Assembly: GCF_013184745.1 (NCBI RefSeq) | Contig: NZ_JAATVU010000004.1 | Coordinates: 1-64,000, forward strand | Direction: 5' to 3' | DNA length: 64,000 bases | DNA from: Mangrovicoccus sp. HB161399 | GTDB taxonomy: Bacteria; Pseudomonadota; Alphaproteobacteria; Rhodobacterales; Rhodobacteraceae | In this document: piece by piece, positions 35,838 to 46,160 of the stretch | Layout: every line of letters starts with the position of its first letter | Numbering within the stretch: the stretch's first letter is position 1 | The notes under the pieces: generated by a model | What the model was told of the DNA's origin: nothing | What the model saw: the letters and a program-made list of their open reading frames with translations, nothing else | The model's database searches: none | Made by a program: the position numbers and the translations under genes

Positions 35838-36181
35838 TTGATCCGGCGGTTTTCGCCCGCCGTCCCCTTGTCCGTCCCGCTTTCCGCCTGCGCCGCGCCG
35901 GGCAACGTGACCCGCCGGTTTCCCGTCGATGCCAGCTTCGCGCGCTTGGGCTTCAACCGGACCGCGGCACGCGGGTCCGGGACGGGCGGGCTGAAGATCT
36001 TTCTGGAGCCGGTCGACAATGGCGGCACCTGGACATCTGCGGCGCGCGGCAGGCCCCGGGCACGGTCGGCGTGGAGCTGACGCCCTGCATCCTGTCCTCC
36101 TCGGCCGTCCATGCGAGTGTCCGGGCGATCCTGCCCGATCTCCGCGGTTTCACGGCAAGGGGCGGATCCAGCCGGCGCTAA
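35838..36181 (+). pseudogene. possible frameshifted small lipoprotein gene
   Basis: From a TTG at 35838 the frame reads MIRRFSPAVPLSVPLSAC, resembling a short lipoprotein signal with LSAC lipobox, then FARLGFNRTAARGSG and LKIFLEPVDNGG. After about 36020 the meaningful frame shifts by one to HLDICGARQAPGTVGVELTPC and ends TAA near 36181. A one-base indel in a roughly 113-residue protein would explain it. The remainder of the gap (35759-36290) shows nothing else. Confidence 0.35.
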
Positions 36182-36290
36182 CGCGGCCTGCCTGTCCACC
36201 GGCGTGCCGGTGCCGAAGGACAGGCTGTTCCTGAAGCTGGACAGGTCGGCCGGACCAGATTCCGCGCGGGATGGTTTGGCCGCCGGGGGC

Positions 36291-37292
36291 TCAGCCGCCG
36301 GTATGGCTCATGTGGCGCGACATCTGCCCGTCGGCGCGCTGGCGCGAATAGTCGAAATCGTGGCCCTTGGGCTTGCGCGAGATCGCGTCGCGGATGGCGT
36401 CCTCCAGCAGGGCGTCGCTTTCCGAGGCGCGCAGCGGACGGCGCAGGTCGGCATTGTCCTCCTGCCCGAGGCACATGAACAGCTCTCCGGTGCAGGTCAG
36501 CCGCACCCGGTTGCAGCTTTCGCAGAAATTGTGGCTGAGCGGCGTGATGAAGCCGATCTTCTGCCCGGTCTCCTCCAGCCGCACGTAGCGCGCCGGGCCG
36601 CCGGTGCGTTCGGGAATGTCGGATACGGTGTAGCGTTCGGCCAGCCGCGCGCGCAGGTCGGTCAGCGCCCAGTACTGGTCCAGCCGGTCCTCGTTGCCGA
36701 GATCGCCCATCGGCATGACCTCGATCCATGTCAGATCCATGCCGCGCGAGGCGCACCATTCGGTCATCGCGAAGAGCTCTTCCTCGTTGAAGCCCTTGAG
36801 CGCCACGGCGTTGATCTTGACCCGGAGCCCCGCTGCCTGGGCGGCGTCGATGCCCTTCAGCACCTGGGGCAGGCGGCCCCAGCGGGTCACTTCGGCGAAT
36901 TTCGCCTCGTCGAGCGTGTCGAGCGAGACATTCACCCGGCGCACGCCTGCCGCGGCGAGGTCGGTGGCGAACCGGCCAAGCTGCGAGCCGTTGGTGGTCA
37001 GCGTCAGCTCCTTCAGGGCGCCGCTTTCCAGATGGCGCGACATGGCCTCGAAGAAGGTCATGATCCCGCGCCGCACCAGCGGTTCGCCGCCGGTGATGCG
37101 CAGCTTCTCGACGCCGAGGCGGATGAAGGCCGAGCAGACCCGGTCGAGTTCCTCGAGCGTCAGCAGCTCCTTCTTGGGCAGGAAGGTCATGTTCTCCGCC
37201 ATGCAGTAGACGCAGCGGAAGTCGCAGCGATCCGTCACGGAGACGCGCAGATAGCTGACCGGACGGGCGAAGGGATCTATGAGCGGAGCCAT
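36291..37292 (-). CDS. moaA: GTP 3',8-cyclase (molybdenum cofactor biosynthesis)
   Basis: 333 residues. The radical-SAM cluster is bound by Cys23, Cys27 and Cys30 (CDFRCVYC); [10 protein letters not shown] binds SAM; the second [4Fe-4S] site is in [16 protein letters not shown]. The protein ends in the essential Gly-Gly (SHTGG). It makes cyclic pyranopterin precursor from GTP, the first step of Moco synthesis, needed by the CoxL-type enzyme encoded 10 kb away. No other moa genes are adjacent. Confidence 0.95.
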   Translation of the reverse strand: MAPLIDPFARPVSYLRVSVTDRCDFRCVYCMAENMTFLPKKELLTLEELDRVCSAFIRLGVEKLRITGGEPLVRRGIMTFFEAMSRHLESGALKELTLTTNGSQLGRFATDLAAAGVRRVNVSLDTLDEAKFAEVTRWGRLPQVLKGIDAAQAAGLRVKINAVALKGFNEEELFAMTEWCASRGMDLTWIEVMPMGDLGNEDRLDQYWALTDLRARLAERYTVSDIPERTGGPARYVRLEETGQKIGFITPLSHNFCESCNRVRLTCTGELFMCLGQEDNADLRRPLRASESDALLEDAIRDAISRKPKGHDFDYSRQRADGQMSRHMSHTGG

Positions 37293-37384
37293 GGACGGAA
37301 CCTAGGCGCTTGCCGGCCCCGCGGCAAGGGTGCGCAGCGTTTCCCGCGTGCGGGCCGGCACATCCGTTGGTATCGGGCCGACGG

Positions 37385-38413
37385 CTAGACTCCCTCGGAA
37401 GACGAGGCCCAGAGGGTTTCGTCATGCGCGGGTTTCAGCGCGTCGATCGAGGCCAGCTCGGCCTCGGTGAAAAGGGTGTTCTCCAGCGCGCCGCAGCTGT
37501 CGGCGACCTGTTCCGGCCGCGACGCGCCGATCAGCGCCGAGGTGACGCCGTCGCGCAGCACCCAGGCGATGGCCATCTGCGCCAGGCTCTGGCCGCGGGA
37601 CTTGGCGATCTCGTTCAGCCCGGCGATGCGCTCGCCCAGGTCTGGGGTGATCTTCTCGCGTGCGAGGAACCGGTCCTCGGAGGCGCGGCTGCCCGGCGGG
37701 ATGCCCTTGAGGTATTTCAGCGTCAGCATGCCCTGCGCGAGCGGCGAGAAGGCGATGCATCCCAGCCCGAGTTCGGCCAGCGTGTCCTTCAGCCCGTCGC
37801 GGTCGACCCAGCGGTTGAGGATGTTGTAGGCCGGCTGGTGGATGACCAGCGGCGTGCCGAGCTCCTTCAGGATCTCGGCGGCCTGGCGGGTGCGGCGGGA
37901 ATTGTAGGAGGATATCCCGACATAGAGCGCGCGGCCCGAGCGCACGATATGGTCGAGCGCGCCCATGGTTTCCTCCAGCGGCGTGTCCGGGTCGAAGCGG
38001 TGGCTGTAGAAGATGTCGACATAGTCGAGCCCGAGCCGCTTCAGCGACTGGTCGCAGGAGGCGATCAGGTATTTCCGGCTGCCCCATTCGCCGTAGGGGC
38101 CGGGCCACATGTCGTAGCCGGCCTTGGAGCTGACGACCAGCTCGTCGCGGTAGCCCCGGAAATCGCGGCGCAGGATCTCGCCGAAGGCCGATTCCGATGC
38201 GCCCGGAGGCGGACCGTAATTGTTGGCCAGGTCGAAATGGGTGATGCCATGGTCGAAGGCGGTCCGGCAGATCAGCGCCTTGCTTTCGTAGGAGCGGTCG
38301 TCGCCGAAGCTGTGCCACAGTCCCAGGCTGATCCGGGGCAGCTTCAGCCCCGAGGCGCCGCAGCGCCTGTACTCCATCCGCTCGTAGCGGTTCCCGGCGG
38401 GAACATAGGTCAT
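37385..38413 (-). CDS. aldo/keto reductase, YghZ/MgrA-like
   Basis: 342 residues of the aldo/keto reductase barrel. Catalytic tetrad residues lie in HFDLANNYGPPPG (Asp and Tyr), VVSSKAGY (Lys) and IFYSHRFDPDTPLEETM (His). NADPH-binding SALIGASRPEQVADS is near the C-terminus. NRYERMEYRRCGASGLKLPRISLGLWHSFG at the start is typical of L-glyceraldehyde-3-phosphate reductases (YghZ, MgrA). It stands alone, divergent from the SleB-like gene. Confidence 0.9.
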   Translation of the reverse strand: MTYVPAGNRYERMEYRRCGASGLKLPRISLGLWHSFGDDRSYESKALICRTAFDHGITHFDLANNYGPPPGASESAFGEILRRDFRGYRDELVVSSKAGYDMWPGPYGEWGSRKYLIASCDQSLKRLGLDYVDIFYSHRFDPDTPLEETMGALDHIVRSGRALYVGISSYNSRRTRQAAEILKELGTPLVIHQPAYNILNRWVDRDGLKDTLAELGLGCIAFSPLAQGMLTLKYLKGIPPGSRASEDRFLAREKITPDLGERIAGLNEIAKSRGQSLAQMAIAWVLRDGVTSALIGASRPEQVADSCGALENTLFTEAELASIDALKPAHDETLWASSSEGV

Positions 38414-38572
38414 GCGGGCTCCTCCCTTTCGGCCAGCCTTACGGCGAAGAAATCACCAAGCGGCAAACGCGGCCAATGTTTTTCGTCCCCGGCGCCGGAC
38501 GGCATGCACCTTTGGTTAGCCATGGCTGCGCTAGGACTATGGGGCATTCCAGAACGGATGGACGGTGTCGCC

Positions 38573-39307
38573 ATGTGCCAGTACCTGTTCCGGGGCCTGT
38601 GCGGCCTCCTGCTCCTCGGCCTGTTCTCCGGCGGCCCTGCGGACGCGCAGAGCCTGTTCCAGGGCGGCAGCGGCGCCCGGCCGTTCTCCCAGGGTAGCGG
38701 CATGCCCTTCCTCTCCGCGGCCCCGGCCCCCATCCTCGCGGCGGCCCCGGCGCCGTTCGTGGAGCGCCGGGCGCTGGCACTGACGGATTCTGCCGGGCTG
38801 GCGGCGCGGCGGCGCCAGTTCCTCGATCCCTTTCCCGGCACCGGCTACCGCGCGCCCGCGGCGCGGCAGGTGCTTGCCGAGGCCGGCTGGCTGGCAGCCA
38901 ACCCGCCGCGGGACTTTTCGCAGGAGACCGAGCTGGCCTGCATCGCGGTCTCGATCTACCACGAGGCGCGCAACCAGCCGCGCGAGGGCCAGGCGGCGGT
39001 GGCCAGCGTGATCCTGACCCGTGCCGCCGATCCGCTGCGCTGGGGAAACACGCCTTGCACGGTCGTGGTGCCGGTGCAGTTCTCCTATCTCGACCGCAAC
39101 CGCCGTTTCGCGCCGATCCGCGACATGCGGGCCTGGGCCGAGGCCGTCGAGATTGCCGCGCAGGTCCTGCTATCCGGGCCCGATCCGCGGCTGAAGGGCG
39201 CCGATCATTACCACGCAACCTATGTCGATCCGGCCTGGAACCGGGACATGGACATGGTGGAGCGGATCGCCGACCATATCTTCTGGCGGTCGAATCCAGC
39301 GCTGTGA
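38573..39307 (+). CDS. secreted cell-wall hydrolase (SleB-type Hydrolase_2)
   Basis: 244 residues. A signal peptide (LFRGLCGLLLLGLFSGGPADAQ, to about residue 26) precedes a Pro/Ala-rich linker. The Hydrolase_2 domain follows: ELACIAVSIYHEARNQPREGQAAVASVILTRA, with the catalytic-type Glu in YHEAR, then FSYLDRNR and GADHYHATYVDP. Members cleave peptidoglycan glycan strands. ATG 38573 gives a clean signal peptide; ATG 38558 adds five residues. Periplasmic cell-wall remodelling is likely. Confidence 0.88.
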   Translation: MCQYLFRGLCGLLLLGLFSGGPADAQSLFQGGSGARPFSQGSGMPFLSAAPAPILAAAPAPFVERRALALTDSAGLAARRRQFLDPFPGTGYRAPAARQVLAEAGWLAANPPRDFSQETELACIAVSIYHEARNQPREGQAAVASVILTRAADPLRWGNTPCTVVVPVQFSYLDRNRRFAPIRDMRAWAEAVEIAAQVLLSGPDPRLKGADHYHATYVDPAWNRDMDMVERIADHIFWRSNPAL

Positions 39308-39334
39308 CCGCGGCCGTGCGGTCCCGGCGGCGCA

Positions 39335-41191
39335 TCAGGGCAGCGGGATGCGCGGGATGTAGGCCTGGGCGGCCGTATCCTCGACGCGCCAGCGCATCTC
39401 CGGGGGATTGCGGATGAACTGCAGCTCCATCACCGGCCCGTTCAGCTGCAGCGCGCCGAACTGGACCGTCAGCCGGTCCTGCACCTCGGCGGGCGGCGCA
39501 TTCTCCGCCTGGACTGCCGCTGCCTGTACGGGAGAGGTCAGGGCGGCGCGGCCGTCTTCGGCGCGTGCGGAACTGGTGACCCGGATCTCGAATGCCGGAA
39601 GCAGCATCATCGCGGCAAGCGCGCCCAGCCGGTGTTCGGAAAGGTTGAATTCGGGGCGCGTGCCGCGGAGGGCCGGGTCCAGCGCCCCGCCGATCGCCGC
39701 CTCGAGAAGCGGGGTGACGGCGGCGCGGGCGTCGGAGCCGAGCGTGTCGAGCGCGCTGCGCCAGGCCGGCGCGCCTGTCGCCAGCTGTTCCTTCATGTAG
39801 AGGAGCGGGCGGACGCCGTCATCCGAGACAAGTTCGCGGTAGAGCGAATTGGGCAGGCCGGGATCGTTCAGAAAGCTTTCGAAAGCTGCCTTCGTGAGCA
39901 CCGGCAACAGCGCCGTCCCGCCATGGAGCATCCGCGTGGACGTGATGTCGTCGCCTTCGAAGATGACGGACAGCGGCACCTCCGCCGCATCCGCGCTGCC
40001 GGCCCAGGCGAATTCCTCGAAGTCGTCGCCTGCGCCATAGGTCAGCACCGGCACGTAGACAGCGCTGTGCCACGCGTCCTCCGGGCTGGGGCCGATCAGG
40101 GGCAGCAGCAGTTCATGGGCTTCGGCGCCGACGATCCTGACATCGCCGTCGCCGAAATCGGAAACGCCGAACAGCGCCATCCGCATCCGCGCCGCGCCCG
40201 AGAAGACGATGCCGACGATGTAGCCTTCCCCGGCACTGTCGATATAGGCCCAGAAATCGAACCCGACGCCGTCATGTTCCTCCAGGAATTCGGTAAAGCG
40301 CGCCTCGGACATGCCGACCAGCGCTTCGACGGCCGAGGAATCGAGCGACCGGCCCGAGAAATCGAGGATCGGCGCGAGGATCGCCGCCGGGTCGGTCGTC
40401 TTGTCCAGCACAAGCTGAATCACCCGGTGGAATTCTTCCGATGCCGGGCTCGGGATCCAGGACGGGTCGATATAGGGCTCGGATGACTCGGGGTCCTGCG
40501 GCTCGGCAGCCTGCTGGTCGAGGGCGTTCTCCAGCTCGAAGACGTAATCTCGGGAGGCGAGGTGGAGCTGCCGGATGAGGTCCTGCAATTCGCCGATCTG
40601 GCCGCCGCGGCGGGCAAGATCCTTTTCCTTCCGGGCAACCTCGGCTTCCCGCTTTTCCATGTCGGCCCGCGCCTTTTCCAGCTGGCCCCGGGATTGCACG
40701 TTGGCCTGGCGGGCCCGGTCCAGCTGGTCCTCGACATCCTCGAGGTCGGCCATGGCCTGCTCGATCTGCGCCTTGTTCTCGAAGACCTGCTGCTGCTGGA
40801 CCCGCGCCTCCTCGTTGATCTCGCGGAATTTCTCGAAGGCGAGATTGAGGTTGGCAATCTGCTTCTCGCTTATCTCCGAGACTTGTCCGGTGAATTCGGA
40901 GAGCCGTCCGAAAGCATTGTCGCGCTCCTGGCGCAGCTTGGACAGCTCGTCGCGGTACTGCTGGTCGATGCGGCTGTTCTGCTGCTGCATGTAGTACCAG
41001 CCGAAGCCGATCAGCACGAGCAGCAGGATGGGTTTCGTCCACTGGCCGAGCAGCGTGAACACGCTGCCGGTGACTTCCGCGACCGCATCCGAAGGGGTGC
41101 GCCCGGTGACGGGGCCGGTTCCGCCCGGGGCACCGGATGCCGCGCGCACCGCTTCGGCGATCTCCCGCCGGGTTTCCTCGTCGAGCGCCAT
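39335..41191 (-). CDS. unknown membrane-anchored coiled-coil protein
   Basis: 618 residues, no recognised family. One transmembrane helix (about residues 53-67: [15 protein letters not shown]) follows a 50-residue N-terminus. Next is a long heptad-rich coiled coil (about 72-235; [20 protein letters not shown] onward), then an Asp/Glu-rich linker ([15 protein letters not shown]) and a globular C-terminal domain (about 255-618). The topology predicts a periplasmic or cytoplasmic stalked protein. It is convergent with the SleB-like gene and divergent from ettA. A role in envelope organisation is a guess. Confidence 0.7.
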   Translation of the reverse strand: MALDEETRREIAEAVRAASGAPGGTGPVTGRTPSDAVAEVTGSVFTLLGQWTKPILLLVLIGFGWYYMQQQNSRIDQQYRDELSKLRQERDNAFGRLSEFTGQVSEISEKQIANLNLAFEKFREINEEARVQQQQVFENKAQIEQAMADLEDVEDQLDRARQANVQSRGQLEKARADMEKREAEVARKEKDLARRGGQIGELQDLIRQLHLASRDYVFELENALDQQAAEPQDPESSEPYIDPSWIPSPASEEFHRVIQLVLDKTTDPAAILAPILDFSGRSLDSSAVEALVGMSEARFTEFLEEHDGVGFDFWAYIDSAGEGYIVGIVFSGAARMRMALFGVSDFGDGDVRIVGAEAHELLLPLIGPSPEDAWHSAVYVPVLTYGAGDDFEEFAWAGSADAAEVPLSVIFEGDDITSTRMLHGGTALLPVLTKAAFESFLNDPGLPNSLYRELVSDDGVRPLLYMKEQLATGAPAWRSALDTLGSDARAAVTPLLEAAIGGALDPALRGTRPEFNLSEHRLGALAAMMLLPAFEIRVTSSARAEDGRAALTSPVQAAAVQAENAPPAEVQDRLTVQFGALQLNGPVMELQFIRNPPEMRWRVEDTAAQAYIPRIPLP

Positions 41192-41388
41192 GGTCCTCCC
41201 GCCTCCCCGCAAGCACGGCCGGTCCGGGCAGGGGGCTGCTCACGGAACCGCGATCCAGACTGGAGCCGGGATTGCCGCAAAGTCAAGCGGAGCCTGCGCG
41301 GCGCCGGAAGGGCAGGAAATCTTGGATTGAACCGCACATTGACCTAGCCTACACCCCGCTCCGGAAGCAACGTGAAGGAACTCCGCCT

Positions 41389-43044
41389 ATGGCTGCCTAC
41401 CAATATGTCTACCACATGGATGGTGTCTCCAAGACCTATCCGGGCGGCAAGAAGTGTTTCGAGAACATCCGCCTGAGCTTCCTGCCGGGCGTGAAGATCG
41501 GCGTGGTCGGCGTCAACGGCGCCGGCAAATCCACCCTGATGAAGATCATGGCCGGCGTCGACAAGGATTTCTCCGGCGAAGCCTGGGCCGCGGAGGGCGC
41601 CAAGGTCGGCTACCTGCCGCAGGAGCCGAAGCTCGACGAGACGCTGAACGTCCGCGACAACGTCATGCTGGGCGTGGCGGCGAAGAAGGCGATCCTCGAC
41701 CGCTACAACGAACTCGCCATGAACTATTCGGACGAGACCGCCGACGAGATGGCGCAGCTGCAGGACGAGATCGACGCCCAGAACCTGTGGGATCTGGACA
41801 GCCAGGTCGATGTCGCGCTGGAGGCCCTGCGCTGCCCTCCGGACGAGGCGATGCCGGAAAACCTCTCGGGCGGCGAACGCCGCCGGGTCGCGCTGTGCAA
41901 GCTGCTGCTCGAGGCGCCCGACATGCTGCTGCTCGACGAACCGACCAACCACCTCGATGCGGAAACCATCGCCTGGCTGCAGCAGCACCTGATCGACTAC
42001 AAGGGCACGATCCTGATCGTCACCCACGACCGGTACTTCCTCGACGACATCACCGGCTGGATCCTGGAACTCGACCGCGGCCGCGGGATTCCCTACGAGG
42101 GCAACTACTCGGCCTGGCTCGAGCAGAAGGCCAAGCGGCTGGAGCAGGAGGCCCGCGAGGACAAGTCGCGCGCCAAGACGCTGGAGCGCGAACTGGAATG
42201 GATGCGCGCCAGCCCGAAGGCGCGCCAGGCCAAGTCGAAGGCGCGGATCAACTCGTACAACGAGCTGGCCAACCAGTCCGAGCGCGAGAAGATGGCGCGC
42301 GCCCAGATCATCATCCCGAACGGGCCGCGGCTCGGCGGCAAGGTGATCGAGATCGAGGGGCTGCAGAAGGCCTATGGCGACAAGCTGCTGATCGAGGATC
42401 TGACCTTCTCGCTGCCGCCGGGCGGCATCGTCGGCGTGATCGGTCCGAACGGCGCGGGCAAATCGACCCTGTTCCGCATGCTGACCGGCCAGGAAAAGCC
42501 GGACGAAGGCACGATCGAATACGGCGAGACCGTCGATCTGAGCTATGTCGACCAGTCGCGCGACGCGCTCGACCCGAACAAGACGGTCTGGGAAGAGATC
42601 TCGGAAGGCAACGAGGTGATCAAGCTCGGCGATGCCGAGATGAACTCGCGCGCCTATTGCTCGGCCTTCAACTTCAAGGGCGGGGACCAGCAGAAGAAGG
42701 TCGGCCTGCTCTCGGGCGGCGAGCGCAACCGGGTGCACATGGCGAAGCTGCTGCGCTCGGGCGGCAACGTGTTGCTGCTCGACGAACCGACCAACGACCT
42801 CGACGTCGAGACGCTGCGCGCGCTCGAAGACGCCCTGGTCGATTTCGCTGGCTGCGCCGTGGTGATTTCGCACGACCGTTTCTTCCTCGACCGGATCTGC
42901 ACGCATATCCTGGCTTTCGAGGGCGAGGCCCATGTCGAGTGGTTCGAGGGCAATTTCGAGGATTACGAGGAGGACAAGAAGCGCCGCCTCGGCCCGGATG
43001 CCGTGGAACCCAAGCGGATCAAGTACAAGAAGTTCGCCCGCTGA
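41389..43044 (+). CDS. ettA: energy-dependent translational throttle protein EttA (ABC-F)
   Basis: 551 residues with two ABC cassettes and no membrane domain. First Walker A is [15 protein letters not shown], signature [17 protein letters not shown], Walker [14 protein letters not shown]. Second Walker A is [43 protein letters not shown]. The linker contains the arm ([23 protein letters not shown]) and the start [18 protein letters not shown] is EttA-like. It binds the ribosomal E site and gates entry into elongation according to ATP/ADP. Good match in length. Confidence 0.95.
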   Translation: MAAYQYVYHMDGVSKTYPGGKKCFENIRLSFLPGVKIGVVGVNGAGKSTLMKIMAGVDKDFSGEAWAAEGAKVGYLPQEPKLDETLNVRDNVMLGVAAKKAILDRYNELAMNYSDETADEMAQLQDEIDAQNLWDLDSQVDVALEALRCPPDEAMPENLSGGERRRVALCKLLLEAPDMLLLDEPTNHLDAETIAWLQQHLIDYKGTILIVTHDRYFLDDITGWILELDRGRGIPYEGNYSAWLEQKAKRLEQEAREDKSRAKTLERELEWMRASPKARQAKSKARINSYNELANQSEREKMARAQIIIPNGPRLGGKVIEIEGLQKAYGDKLLIEDLTFSLPPGGIVGVIGPNGAGKSTLFRMLTGQEKPDEGTIEYGETVDLSYVDQSRDALDPNKTVWEEISEGNEVIKLGDAEMNSRAYCSAFNFKGGDQQKKVGLLSGGERNRVHMAKLLRSGGNVLLLDEPTNDLDVETLRALEDALVDFAGCAVVISHDRFFLDRICTHILAFEGEAHVEWFEGNFEDYEEDKKRRLGPDAVEPKRIKYKKFAR

Positions 43045-43288
43045 CAGCCGGTTCTCCCTGCGGTGCCCTTGCGGCCCGCGGGGAGGGCTTTCGGCCGTAT
43101 CCAAAGCAGGATGGCGCCTCAAGTTTTGATCGGGAGCTGGCTCCATTCCGTGCGCGTTGCTGCCGCCAAGTCCCGGAGTTGGAGCCAAGCACGGCATTGA
43201 TGCGCCGTTGACGGAGTGGATGGCGCCAGCTACCGGCATGGCGACGTTCCATAATGGCTGCTGTCAAAGCCGCCGCCGGGGGCCGTCA

Positions 43289-43378
43289 TTCACGACGGAG
43301 ATTGCCACGGTCAGCGCCGATCTCGCCAAGTCCGTCGTCCAGGTCTGCGGCGTCGAAGCCGAAGCTGCCGCCCAGCTG
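43289..43378 (+). pseudogene. IS110-family transposase N-terminal fragment
   Basis: Reads TEIATVSADLAKSVVQVCGVEAE, matching the DEDD-transposase N-terminus of IS110 elements (consensus like VGIDLAKNVFQLHGVD). The Asp in SADLAK corresponds to the first catalytic acid. Similarity ends after about 30 residues; the rest of the element is missing. Confidence 0.6.
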
Positions 43379-43437
43379 GATGGTTGGCGTTTTCCAGCGG
43401 GTTGCGCCCTGACTGGCTGGCATGGAGGACTGCGGGT

Positions 43438-43470
43438 GGATGCGCCATCGGTCCGGGCACCGCTGGCGAC
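43438..43470. repeat. 33-bp dispersed repeat, copy 1
   Basis: Begins GGATGCGCCATCGGT and ends ACCGCTGGCGAC. It matches 59160-59192 at 31 of 33 positions. It lies 40 bp before an IS5-like fragment. Confidence 0.8.
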
Positions 43471-43509
43471 TCCCGGAGTGCATTGCTGTGTGCGAGCCCG
43501 GCAAGTTCG

Positions 43510-43680
43510 ATGGCGTCCGAAGACGGCGTACAAGACGACCAACTGGAAAAGCTAGCGAGCCGTTGCGCGCCACCGGTCCAAGCGCAATGGCGAGCGAGGC
43601 GCTGAGGCGGCGCGGCTCGCTGAGTGTCTGGTTCGTTCCCTCGATGCAGTGGGAAGCGGTGCCGTCCGGGCGTCGCTGTA
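43510..43680 (+). pseudogene. IS5-family transposase N-terminal fragment (plus strand)
   Basis: RWRPKTAYKTTNWKS, then about 35 bp of unrelated sequence, then ALRRRGSLSVWFVPSMQWEAVPSGRR. This is the N-terminus of IS5-family transposases (pattern KTTNWKSYNEALKRRGSLTIWF), broken by an insertion and stop. A similar fragment on the opposite strand faces it. Confidence 0.65.
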
Positions 43681-43806
43681 CGCCTGCTGGCGGCCGCGAC
43701 GGCCCGATGCTCCGGCCTGCCATTTCATCGGGGGATCGAACCATGCGGTCCGCGACCCTCGCTGCCTCAGCGCTTGATTGCAGCTGCGCCAATTGGCGGT
43801 TCTGCA
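43668..43806 (-). pseudogene. IS5-family transposase N-terminal fragment (minus strand)
   Basis: Minus strand reads ANWRSCNQALRQRGSRTAW, FDPPMKWQAGASGRRG and RQQAYSDA. This matches the same IS5 N-terminus as the neighbouring plus-strand piece but in the opposite direction; the two meet near 43670. Beyond YSDA the reading is lost. Confidence 0.65.
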
Positions 43807-44207
43807 CGCGGTCTGCGCGGGCCCGCTCATTCAGTCCCGCTGCCGCGCTGGATTCACGACGTGAAACTCCCGCATTTGCGCGACAACGCCACGCTGGATT
43901 GCCGTTGGGAACCCGAAACAGGGCTATCCGTCCTGATCTTCCCGGTCCCGGCGATGGCAGGCGCCGCCCAAGCAGAGGACCGGAAACCCTGCGTGGGCTC
44001 CGCAACGCATCACCTGGGAAGGCGCAAACTTCGAAACACATGCCAGCAGTTCCGCAATCAATCTCAATGCAGCCCAAAATACTTCGGCAAGAGCCATCCG
44101 ATTGCCATAACCCGGCCTATCGCAGCTCCGGATGAAGCTGGGTGCGCGCTTCCTTGAAGTTCCACTCCCATTGGAAACCAATGAGTTATCTTATGGGGAG
44201 AACCGGC
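43807..44207. other. 400 bp of unassigned sequence between IS fragments
   Basis: No gene or clear IS sequence recognised. It sits between the IS5 and IS30 remnants and is probably eroded insertion-sequence or ancestral DNA. Open frames here lack family similarity. Confidence 0.4.
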
Positions 44208-45310
44208 ATGGGAACGGCCTGCATGCAACTGTCGCTGCAAGAGCGCTGCAAAATCGGGAACTGGTGGCGCGCCAAGGCCCCGTCAGGGAGATGGCACGCG
44301 TCCTCAAGCGGCACAAACCGGCCATCTTCCGGGAGATCAAGCGCAACTTCCGGGCCGATGACGCGCTGCCGGAGAAACATGCCGGCGGCTTCGGGCATGC
44401 CGCACAGCTGCAGACCCGGAAGCGCCGGACGGTGCAGCGCAAGCTGATCCGGCACCCGGACCTCTGCAACAGCACTTTGGCCCGGGCTGAGCTCGGGTGG
44501 ACGCCCGGGCAGATCGGCAACCGGTTGATCCATCAGGGCGCGGAGCTGCGCGTCTGCCGGGAAACGATTTATCGCTGCATCTGCTCGAAGGAAGGCATGG
44601 CGCAGGAGCTCTGGTGGCACCTGCCCGAGCGCCGCAAGTCCCGCAGGCCCTGCCGCTGCACGGGAAGCGCCGGGCGCGCAGGATCGGCAGCGATGTGGGC
44701 ATCCTGTTCCGTCCGGACGACGTGGCGCAGCGGCGCCAGTTCGGCCACTGGGAATGAGGAGCCGGGCCGCCACCGTTCCCGGGGCCGGTCCCGAATGATC
44801 TGATGCTGCTGCGGCAGAAGCTTGGCCAACCGAACGTCACTTCCCTGGTCGAGAGGGTCAGCCGGTTCACCGTGCTCCCGAAGACCCCGGACAGGCGCAC
44901 GGAGCCGGTCACGGGAAAGATCGTGAAGGCCGTCCGCGGCCAGCCCCGCCTGGCGCGCAAGTCGATCGCCTTCGACCGCGGAGCCGAGTTCGCAAGCTGG
45001 CCCCACCTCCAGGCCGGGACCGGCATGCAGACGTGGTTCTGCGATCTGTCCTCGCCCCTCTCGGGCCATTGCCGCGCAATGTCCGGCCGGGCAATGCCTG
45101 GCAGAAGGGAACGGTCGAGAACGCCAACCGGCGCGCGAGAAGACGGCTGCCGGGAACACGCGACATCACGGCACACAGCGATCATGATTTGAAGATGATC
45201 ACTGACCGCCTGAACGCAATGCCCCGGAAATGCCTCGGCAGGAAGACACCGGCCGAGGTCTTCCGCGAAAAGATGATCGAAGAGATGGGACGGCAACCTA
45301 CCCTGGACGG
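44208..45310 (+). pseudogene. IS30-family transposase, multiply frameshifted
   Basis: Successive frames carry the whole IS30 plan: MQLSLQERCKIGNWW, LKRHKPAIFREIKRN (HTH), WTPGQIGNRLIHQG, CRETIYRCICSKEG, RRARRIGSDVGILFRPDD, LVERVSRFTVLPK, FDRGAEFASW (second DDE Asp), PGNAWQKGTVENANRRARR (DDE Glu) and LNAMPRKCLGRKTPAEVF. At least three frame changes (near 44290, 44650 and 45060) inactivate it. Full length would be about 360 residues. Confidence 0.8.
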
Positions 45311-45403
45311 AAGGAGTCGCACTTCGGGTAGCGCTCACATGGGCAGCTTCCATTCCGGCTGGCGGTCTCTCCGCCATTCCGCGCGAAAACAGGAGATCGT
45401 GCG

Positions 45404-45740
45404 ATGGCGGATGTCGAGCTCGACCTCAGGGAGCGGCGAACCGTCCGGAAGCTTTCCGGCCAGGGCGTGCGCGTGGCCGGGATCGCGCAGCAGGCCGGCT
45501 GCCACCGCTCCAAGATCTGCCGAGAACCCAAGCGGAACCGCTTCGGGGACGAGCCCGGGCCGAACGGATGCTGCCGCCCGATTGCCCATGGGTTTGCCGC
45601 CGATTGACGCCGCGCTGCACGAAGCTGCTGCGGGACCCCAAGCTGCAGGCGGCCGTCATCGACCGTCTTGCGGCCGCACCGGCGCAGCGCCGCGGAAATG
45701 CCCCGGCTGCCGGACCCCGGCCGGGGCTGTCCGCGAGGAA
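45404..45740 (+). pseudogene. second IS30-like transposase fragment
   Basis: MADVELDLRERRTVRKLSGQ and GVRVAGIAQQAGCHRSKICREPKRNRF (45404 onward) is an IS30 N-terminal HTH. After a frame change, LTPRCTKLLRDPKLQAAVIDRLA resembles the following IS30 segment. The remainder is missing. It is distinct from the preceding copy, so two IS30 elements decayed side by side. Confidence 0.55.
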
Positions 45741-46160
45741 CTCGCCAGGCCAATCCGTACCGCAACCGAGGTAGAACTCAGCCTTCCCGCAGGAGCGGTG
45801 CTGATCATGCAGGACGGGCATTTCGCGCAGCCAGTCCCGAATGAACCGCTCCGGGTCCGCAGGGGGCTGGCTTGCGGCACGTGCCATGCCATGGTTTCGG
45901 GGCCGGGTGCGGCGCTGCGTTTTCCCTGGCCTCGGCTGGCGGAAAGTTCCCGAGCGGCTTCGGACGGCGGCGGTTGCCGGCCCGGCCGACCCGCTCCAAG
46001 GTCCCGTGTCCTACAGTTTCGAAGCTGCGCCAATCCGGGACTGATCCGGGACCGCGCCCAAGCTGGAGTCCACCGGCCGGAAGACACGGGATGCCGACCG
46101 GCGCGATCCGGGATCCTCGGGCCGCCGCCGGAACGACCGGGCGGAGACCCTGAGCCGCGG
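45741..46160. other. 420 bp of unassigned sequence before the amidase gene
   Basis: No recognisable gene or repeat. It follows IS30 debris and precedes the amidase stop codon, so it marks the left edge of the catabolic island. Confidence 0.4.

Noticed and set aside
41344-43239. 631-codon minus-strand open frame opposite ettA
   Set aside because: Mirror of a strongly conserved ABC-F gene.
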